From Tribonema minus (lineage: Eukaryota; Sar; Xanthophyceae; Tribonematales; Tribonemataceae): 64,000 nucleotides of DNA. Of this stretch, positions 56,201 to 64,000 are shown one piece after another (the first letter of the stretch is position 1; each line of letters starts with the position of its first letter). Below the pieces are notes generated by a model. It was not told where the DNA came from and did no database searches. It saw only the letters and a list, made by a program, of their open reading frames with translations. The stretch covers positions 1 to 64,000 of the forward strand of contig JAFCMP010000527.1 in NCBI GenBank assembly GCA_017506865.1. Reading direction: 5' to 3'. Made by a program: the position numbers and the translations under genes.

Positions 56201-59200
56201 GCCGCATCGTGGTGATATGCATGCACATTAGTGAAATGTGAATTATATCATCATGTCAGTACTTGCAGGGATTCATTCACCTTGACAGCCTCTGCCAATC
56301 TTGCGGTTTCATCGGGCGAAGCGTCCTTTTCAGCAACTGCCACCCTTTCCTCATAGTCGGCCACCTGCAGCACATGCAGCAGTGTCATGTAAAATGTGAG
56401 AGCAGTGATGACAGGGCAATGAAAATACAGCAGGGCGATGTACCATCACATTCGCCAGATCTGTTTACTTGAGGCACTCGGTAGCTCGGTTGTAGACTGA
56501 GGCTACGTGGGGGACGCCTATTGCTGTGCAAATTGAAATATGGGACCTTGATGTAGTGGCATTGTCATGTGGAGCCATTGAGTGCCTAGGTAACGGCCAG
56601 AGCCTGGCAGAGGAAAGCTATGTGCATCGCAGGCACGCCATTGCCTGATTATGAATCGGCTCTCTCAACATGCATGCGCTCAGAAGTGAACACCCAAGTG
56701 AGTACTGTCGCTGGTAAGGCACTGCTGCTGATGACGCCCTCTGCGACAAGGTACATCCAAGCCTCAGAGATGTGTCATACCACATCAGAGTGCACTGGTG
56801 CGGTGAGCATCGAGAAGCGGCAGCCAGCACAAGACGTTGAATCAATTCTCAAAATTTTACTTGCCAGACAGAATTTCACACCCACGCACTTTAACAAAAT
56901 GACACAGCTCAGACACGCCCACCCCACAGTGTTGCATACACCACACAGGTCAAAGCAAGCTTACCGCCAGTTCCAAGTCCCTGCGCAGCACAGCTCCTAC
57001 CAACACCATGTCCGTCACCGTTTGAACAACCGGAATAACGGCGCACGTGGTAGGTGTGTGCTGTCGCAACAGGCGCGATGCGGCACTGTATGTGGTGCTG
57101 AGCGAGAGGAAGGGCAGGTTTGCCGCAGGCACCATGATGCTCTCCACTGCGCAGCGATGGCAAGACAGCAGCGGCGACGGCTTGGCATCAATGCACATGC
57201 AAGTGCAATGCCACTGCTAGGGCAACGTGTCAAGGCGTATCACCATGGTGTGGTGGCAGGTGTCGTGCAATATCGGGGAAATGGTGCTTATATCGGAAAA
57301 ATGATGCTTACGGGTCCTTTCAGATGTCATCTACTACGTATGGTACAAAATAAATGTGCTTCAACACCACAACAAGGTAGTTGGCAGCACAGCCAGTGCG
57401 GAGACCCTGCATGAATGTGCACATCAGAGCATGGTTAAGACACACACCACTCATGAACTATTCTTGAAGGACTTGGTTGCTTTTGTCAATTGCGTTTCAC
57501 ACACCTTCAACCAGGTACGCTTGAGGCGGGAGGGTAGGCAGGTATGGTGCTGAATTGGTGTCAACCTGGACAAAAAGACCAAGAGACAGAAGGGTTTTGT
57601 GAGCGAATCTCTCACTTTAGCACAGGTTACCCATCAAAAGCGAAATGGCGGTAGTGCCAATCTTGGTCCTCACCTGATCCAATGTCGGGTTGTGACTGAA
57701 GTGAGTTGATCATTTCAAACAGCTGCTAAGACGGCCACGATTACTCTGTTCTGTCAGGTCAAATCTCAACAGAAACATCAGGCGTACCAGGCTCTGTCAG
57801 GGCAAACCTCAACAGAAAAATTCAGGCGTCCCAGGATCCGACCGATGAACTTTGCATTTCTTAAGCTCTTATCAAAAATATGGCCACACATGCCATTGCT
57901 CCATGTTTGCAAGCATCTGCACAGAGAGCTGGCGCACATGGCATAATATCTTGTCATGGGGCGCTATTGGGTGCAGTGACAGCAAGTGATGCGCACACAC
58001 AAGTTCAAGGAAGCCAAACGGAATGAGATTGCTTAATAACGAGGCAAGCACTCGCCAGGTCACAAGGATACGAGCATATGTTGCTGCGTCATCTTGTATC
58101 TTGCGAGGAAGGTTCTCAAACGGAGCAACTTCGTCTTGATGTGCGGCAACCCAGGACACTGAAGCGGTGGGTTCCAGACAATATTGGGGTATCACACAAA
58201 TACAAGACAAGCGTACCATCATCCAATACTGTTACCGTCATGAGCCTAATAAGGACGATCGGACCAATATCAAGTATCGTAAAAAAAAAGCACTCGGACA
58301 CTGCTTTAGGATCACACAAAAAAAGCACCAGGCCTCTTTAGGACAGAGCATCAGCAGCACTCCAGATGAGCATACAATGACCTCCGTGAGCGCAATGTGT
58401 CTTCACTGCAACAGTTTTGGCACAAAATTCAACTTCCAGGTGAAGGTGGTTTGCGAACGAGAAACGGGTATGTCGTAAAAGGCCATCAGTGTGCGGCTGC
58501 AAATGGTCTGTGCACCAGTATCAGGACACTCGTGAGCATGGCAGTCGCCATCTGCTTGCCTATGGCATTCCGGTTCATTTACTTGACCGCGCAAGCCCAC
58601 AATCTGGCCAGGCAACAATAAGGTCGACACGCAAATTGTGCCACCAGGCCTACTTGGGAATGCCCAAAATAATACCCAGGCACAATTAGGATCGCTGCCC
58701 GGAACGCTCCAAATGTTGGTCCGGTCGGCCTAATAGGCACATGACAGTGATAGTCCTATGTGTTTCTCCTGAAGCGTGAGGCAACCACTTAAGTGAACGA
58801 TCAGCACTACGTGAATGATCACCACTGCGTCTACCATGCGCATGCCGCACCTCTCATGCCAATGTGCATTGATACACGCCTATGCATCCTTATTCTGACA
58901 TGACATCGCTCTCAAGAACCTGTTTAACCCCAGCTACTGAGTGTGCTCACCAGACTGTCGTATGCGCCCTTGGTGAAGCGTGAGGCGATGGTGTGTGCGA
59001 TGAGCACTGCCAGTCCAAGCGGTAGCCGTAGACAGTTCTCGCCACTCATCTCAAACACGATGATGGCTGTGCTGACCTGTGGTGTGCACCGCATGGAATG
59101 ATCATCAGTAGTTGATAGTAAGTCAAATTGAATGCATGAATTTCAAGTTCCTCACAACTTGAGGTGCGAAACCGACTGATTTGATTTCAGGTCAGGTTCG

Positions 59201-62200
59201 TTGCAAGTACAGACGTTCGCATATTGATGCTGCAAGTGCTAACTCCCAACAACGACTTGCGGATCATCAGCAATGCTGATACCCGCCAGCATCATGAATC
59301 TGTGATGCAAGTCATGTTGTCCACTTGTGGGACCCTAGATTGCAGACAAGGAGATGTGACTGTTGAAGATGGTGGTGTGCACGAAAACTTGCAAATTCCT
59401 CAGGAACACACTACATGCTATCTTGTCTCCGCATGTACTCAGAGAAAGCACACCTTGGTACCGCTGTGCACGCACACCCTAAGAAAGCAGCAATGGTGCC
59501 AGTGGGCTTGAGAGATCCACACAAAGGCCCTCATATTGCTGGCTGATATTATGTTAAACACGGAAAGTCCCATGCACTGTGAGTCCCGCAAGTGGCATAA
59601 CGCGATCAGTACTTCAAAGAACATGGACAGCACTGCAGCATAATGCTGGCAATGAAGGCCGTTCGTGCCCAAGTATGGCAAATGTGCATGTATCGCCATG
59701 AACAGGGGCACAGTGACAACAGCTGCGGCCATAGTTACAGCCAACAACATTTGTATAGCCACATGAGTTCAACAGCATGCGCCAACTACAGGTGGGCGAC
59801 GTACCGCACGTGTTATGCTGCCGCTGAGCGCTGCTGCCCCAATAACCGCAAACTCCCAGGGCTGGAAAGTCAGGTGCATGAGGCCCATGGAGAGGTTGGC
59901 GTAGCGGGCGACCTCCCCAAACAGACGCCCAAAAGCAGCGCCCAGCAGGAAAACAGGCGCAAACAAGCCAACTGGTAGGGGCTGCCAGGGCGAAGCGCAA
60001 AATGGGACGTGCCAGTGAGAGAATCGGTGAAGGTATCCAGGTTATATTGTTGATTGACAAGCACCACCGCACAGCATCCTGGTGGGCCTACATGATATGA
60101 TCAAGGATCAGGCATGTGCCATGGGAGGTCTTGCACATTGCTGGTACGCCTCCGTTGTCATGCACGATGCTGAGCTCTGCCACTGGCTTGAGACTGCATA
60201 CTGCGGAATCGCATGTTGCAACGAAGCTTTGCTGAATCACACAAACTCGCACCACCACCACTTCCTGCTGTGGGCAACAGAGCCCAGCAATACTATAAAA
60301 CACCCAAGTACGTCAGCTACTGTTGCTCAATGTTTTTCAAACAAACACCATATGCCGCAGCCGCAAGTGCCAGGTTGCCTGCAGCACTTACATTTCACAC
60401 CTAATCAGATAGGAATGCCACATGCAGGACAAAGGTCACTAGTGCGCATATTGATCCCTGTGGAAGTCTCGAACTGCTATATTGAAAGAAGACAAGGCCA
60501 TCCGCACATTACCACAATAGCATCATGTACAATTATAGTCAGGGTGAGGGCGAAACAACTAGCTTCACGCACCTGAGTAATGTGCAGCTAGCCAACGCCT
60601 TAATGGGCCACAAAACAATACATGGCGTCTTTTGTCGCTATGTGTATATGCATTGAAGTGCATGCCTGCGGTGAACAACCACAACCTTCGGGTGACTGAT
60701 ACAGATTATACGAGTCATATCGACCTGAAACCAATCAAGGCACCTTGATGTTGCAGCGCTCAGGGCACCTACTCACAAGCACTTGAGAAAAGGTTGAAAT
60801 TACTGCACCTGGGTGACGCTCAGCAGGATGGCAAGTGCCTTGATGGGCACAAAGAGTGCCAGCTCATAGGACACGCCCAGCACTCTTGGTGCGAAGAGGT
60901 GGTCAACAAGCGCCTTCTGGCCGGTGGTGGACCAGCGTTCAAAGTAGCGCAGCTCCCAGTAGGAGAGCGGTATGACCTGCCGTGCGTGGATCAGGACCAG
61001 TGCAACGCTCATGCTTCAGAGTATTCAAGTGTTGCCGATAGGTATCTTGGTGAATTTACGATTGGAGTCAGAGCAAAGCGAAGATGTCCGCCTTAGACTT
61101 GGCGTACATTGTTGCTCGTAAACGCAGGTTAGGGTTGCAATCTGGCCTCGATGATACACATACACAGCACCGCTCTGCAACTCTATGCCGGATCCCATGT
61201 GTATGGCACGCAATATGCTGGCGTACGAATCATCAAGACGGTCAACACATCAATCAGCACAATTCGGTATGAGTCCTGCAACATTGCTGCAACGGTGTTT
61301 GTTAATTGCAGCTGGCATGCCGGGCCCACTTGTACAGGCACTATCAGGAACAGTTGAGAGCGCACCAATGCATATGGCAAAGAGGGCATAGTTGCACAAA
61401 TGTTCGTCACTGCACCCTGGGCTTTGGCATAGTGATCTTACAATTAACACTCGGCTTGACCACACTGAAATGGACAGTACAGCAACTGCTCCAACACATT
61501 GCTCAGCCACTGCTCCAGCACCTTGCTGTAACGAATGCATCAAAGTATTACAGCATGTACGATGACCAGCGCGGGGCATACGGTAGACCATCTATCATTG
61601 ACCCCCTGCAGCTCTGTCTCCAGGACTGCACAAGCACCATATTCTCTACTCCCATTATGGGTCTATAAGTGCCACTTCAATCACAGCACATCGTTTACAG
61701 AATCACGGCTGGCAGTTCATTTGCAAGGTACAGGAGGTGCAACACGTATGCTCACCAGTGTTGTGAACAGGGCGCAGATCATGAGGCGCCGCCCCCGCTG
61801 CACCTTGGGCCCCAATGCGCTGCGCGTGATCCTGTTGCGCCACTGACTGACGCCCGAGATTGCAGACACAAATGCCCAGCCCACCAGCCCGCACAAGACA
61901 CCTAGCAATGCCCACAGCAGCAGGTCCTACAGAGTGAACGGGTCAACGACAGGCAGGCAGGGTGAATCAAACATGGAACGCGCAAGAGAAGAAGCAGAGC
62001 TTCTGAGTTGCAGCGCAAGTTGATGTGAATTTGCAGGGCTGGATGGGCTAGCCCTGACGCTAGTGGGGCGCTAGCTGAAAGGCACATCTGACAATTCAGA
62101 TGACTGATTTACCTTTCCATACCCCAAGTGTATACCCAGCGATGCTCAGAGCAGCAGGTCGTGGATAAACATAAACAGAATGCTCCAGATTGAATGATAC

Positions 62201-63370
62201 GCTATGGCGGGACTGCTGCACAAACGTGTCATTGCCGCCTTCAATGTCATTTGTTGCCCGTGTCTGCAAACAGGTTGTCCAACCCGAAGTGGCATCTGTG
62301 TTCACACTGCAAACTGCAAATGCCCAGAATATTAAAATGGCCTGCCTCATGCAAAGCAGCTCATGGCATGGCCACTCAGGCACAGCTCTACCTAATCAAA
62401 ATTGCAACCAGCAAGCAGGTCCTGCATGTAAAAAAAACATGCCTAACCTTCAACCGGACAGGGGTGGGGCCAACCTGGATGAGTGCACTTGAATAGCAGA
62501 GTAGTTTACTACTACTGTACACAACTGTACTCTCAAGAGATCACATGCATGTGCGCAACCGGAAAAAAGACAGGCTTACCGTAGGCGCAAAGGGCATCCC
62601 TTGGGACACATTGTCACTGAACAGGCCGCTGATCACCTCGGTGCCCCAGCACCAGTAGATGAGCGCAACAACCGTAGCAGTGGCAAAGGCGCGTGCGAGA
62701 CCAGACACTATGTAGCATGTCGATGTGATCTGCACCACAACAAGAGCATCATGTGGGACAGTCAGGTAGGGGTCATGGTGCAGTATTGGTGGATGCATGC
62801 ATGAGAGAAGGCCGGGCAGGGGTCTGCCTTCAGCAAGCTGTAGTGCTGCAGTGGCATTCGCAAGTACGCTCCATGCACACACGGTCGGGGCAGTAATAAT
62901 TGTGCATGGCAGTCCAGACAAAATGCAATTAGCACATGAATGGGGCCTGCCACAAAGCTTGTATATGGGACCTGCACGCCAAACTGAGTCCAAAAGTGGC
63001 ATGTCAATAGCATTGAAACAATCTGCTTCTACAAGGAAGACCATGTTTGTAGGCTACTGCCATTACAAATATCAGCAAGAGTAATTGACCATTTCTCAAA
63101 GTCAGAGGGCGCAGTAATACAAGCGTGTGCAAAGGTCTGGTAAGAGGCTGGCATATGCAATCAATTATCTCATCAACATGTGTGGTGCCACCTATGGACA
63201 TCCACTGTGCAAAATTGTCACCTGGTGCACTGGACATGGTAGTACATCTGCGCTATATCACAAGCCAAGACAGAGCAGCGTACCTCCACAGAGAAGAGCG
63301 TGGCCCCAAATGCTGACCCAAATGACGCCGCAACACCCGCTGCACACGCGCACGTCAGGATCTCCAGGCG
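50256..63370 (-). CDS. CLC-family chloride channel with two CBS domains, 15 exons found, 5' end outside the window
   Basis: Exons (minus): 63370-63284, 62729-62580, 61926-61756, 60976-60809, 59981-59805, 59076-58951, 57565-57505, 57146-56965, 56364-56281, 56015-55938, 55411-55282, 53981-53823, 52264-52211, 51768-51590, 50442-50256. Key pieces: GSAFGATLFSVE/ITSTCYIV, LLLWALLGVLCGLVGWAF, PLPVGLFAPVFLLGAAFGRL (the CLC GxFxP signature), EFAVIGAAALSGSITRA, VSTAIIVFEMSGE, CBS1 (VESIMVPAANLPFL ... VIPVVQTVTDMVLVG), CBS2 (VAHSTELRKLDYMFRMLK / LDIAFVCRAGKLVGWVTR) and a basic tail GGKRRRRGSGEGY ending KRFYMPV. Ile follows LFSVE where proton-coupled exchangers have Glu, so a channel is more likely. Phases agree except between 56281 and 56015; the linker exons 9-11 are least certain. 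Exon 10 uses a GC donor. The selectivity/gating helices (GSGIP, GKEGP) lie beyond 64000. Confidence 0.87.
50978..51110 (+). repeat. Subtelomeric repeat family fragment in the last channel-gene intron
   Basis: Begins GTACAGAAAGGGTTACAGCC and continues 'CTGAAAGTTACCTGCACGCT', with 'AAACTGTTGTGTGTTGGGTCT'. It starts at the very same base as the copy at 38711, which suggests another truncation or insertion at this site. Confidence 0.7.
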
Positions 63371-64000
63371 CTGCTCAGCAATTGCAGACAGAATGGGGAT
63401 GATTCGTTCAACATAGGTGGTGTGCTCTGCTATGTGGCAATCGTGACAAGGAGTGCCCTGGGAGGTGGAGGCAGTAGCAATGAAGCGCACTTATTGAGAC
63501 AATCTGCAGCGAATGCATACAAGAGTACAAGTAGACTAATTTCTCAGCAAATTGGCAGTGTGACCTTGGGGCCGATTGCTCAGCGAATGAGCAGTGCTAC
63601 TGTGTCCACATGATCACTGTGTCGTTGCAGGCTCTGGCTCTGTACAAGCAGTGCAGCAGCTGTACGTGTCAGACTGTAGCACCGAGGTGCAATTTTGCTG
63701 AAGAGTCGGCAAGGCCTCCAAAGATTGGCACTAGTACAACACCAATGCTTAGCCTACAAGTAGTGGTTCTCTCTTTCAAGTGCGTGTTTGGCGACGCAAT
63801 GACATTTCTGGTCCCATGTGATGCTTGCAATGCCGAACCAAGAGGCTTCACTTAAGGCATTACAAGGGCTTTCGTGGACCTTGTGCGGCATAGGCTTGGC
63901 AGTGCTCCATGGCGAGCAATGCCACCAACGGGGGCGTGCTTGGTCCCAGCTGATCTAAACAAAGGCGCTGCAATGACAAGACTTTCTGGAATGCATGATA
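63371..64000. other. Right edge, probably intron of the chloride-channel gene
   Basis: A possible exon on the minus strand follows the acceptor TTTGTTTAG at 63952-63960 (QLGPSTPPLVALLAMEHCQA), but it does not resemble the expected CLC helices. No other coding signal was found. Confidence 0.3.

Noticed and set aside
63669-64000. An exon with the CLC GKEGP motif at the right edge
   Set aside because: Read in all minus-strand frames; no GKEGP or GSGIP-like sequence was found.
1-64000. Bacterial features such as operons, Shine-Dalgarno sites or CRISPR arrays
   Set aside because: Telomere, spliceosomal introns and eukaryotic gene families show this is nuclear eukaryotic DNA. The regular array is kilobase-scale retroelement sequence, not a spacer array.

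Overview
This window is the left end of a chromosome from a unicellular eukaryote. It opens with about 660 bases of CCCTAA repeat (TTAGGG on the other strand). Its host genes are split by spliceosomal introns, two of which use GC-AG borders. EsV-1-7-type Cys/His repeats, 'WAxxNGCPW' ankyrin-like repeats, a METTL24-type methyltransferase and a CLC channel together suggest an alga or related protist (haptophyte, cryptophyte or stramenopile grade). I cannot name the species. I saw no rRNA, tRNA, CRISPR array or bacterial-type operon.

Layout. 1-661 telomere. 662-8640 subtelomere with decayed telomere-like patches, a minus-strand ubiquitin-specific protease (USP) gene rebuilt from exons (2089-7056), and a separate acidic exon (1178-1564). 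8644-22547 a head-to-tail array: a 5'-truncated non-LTR retrotransposon begins directly at an internal telomere-repeat block, and its 3' part plus a subtelomeric repeat plus a 68-residue ORF is repeated as a 2,791-base unit (four whole units and one shortened). 24748-30351 a complete six-exon minus-strand METTL24-like methyltransferase gene with a membrane anchor (494 residues when joined). 31.0-39.6 kb a second repeat-rich zone: copies of the subtelomeric repeat, an F-box/ankyrin-like gene, a frameshifted EsV-1-7 repeat gene with a nuclease-like tail, a truncated retrotransposon of a second family flanked by a 9-base target duplication, and a tiny inverted 3' end of the first family. 39.6-43.7 kb mostly non-coding with a TA-flanked MITE, a hairpin and a diverged duplication. 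43790-49566 an intact-looking copy of the first retrotransposon: ORF1 carries an OTU-type cysteine protease domain, ORF2 a reverse transcriptase plus a restriction-enzyme-like endonuclease. 50256-63370 a minus-strand CLC chloride-channel gene (15 exons found, 5' end beyond the window).

How it fits together. Host genes are all on the minus strand and carry large introns with small repeats. The mobile DNA is mostly on the plus strand, with element 3' ends pointing away from the telomere. The array, the internal telomere repeats and the shared subtelomeric repeat describe a chromosome end shaped by target-primed retrotransposition, breakage/healing and unequal exchange. Exon models come from reading frame, splice-site and phase agreement by eye. 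Family names come from recognised motifs, not from searches.
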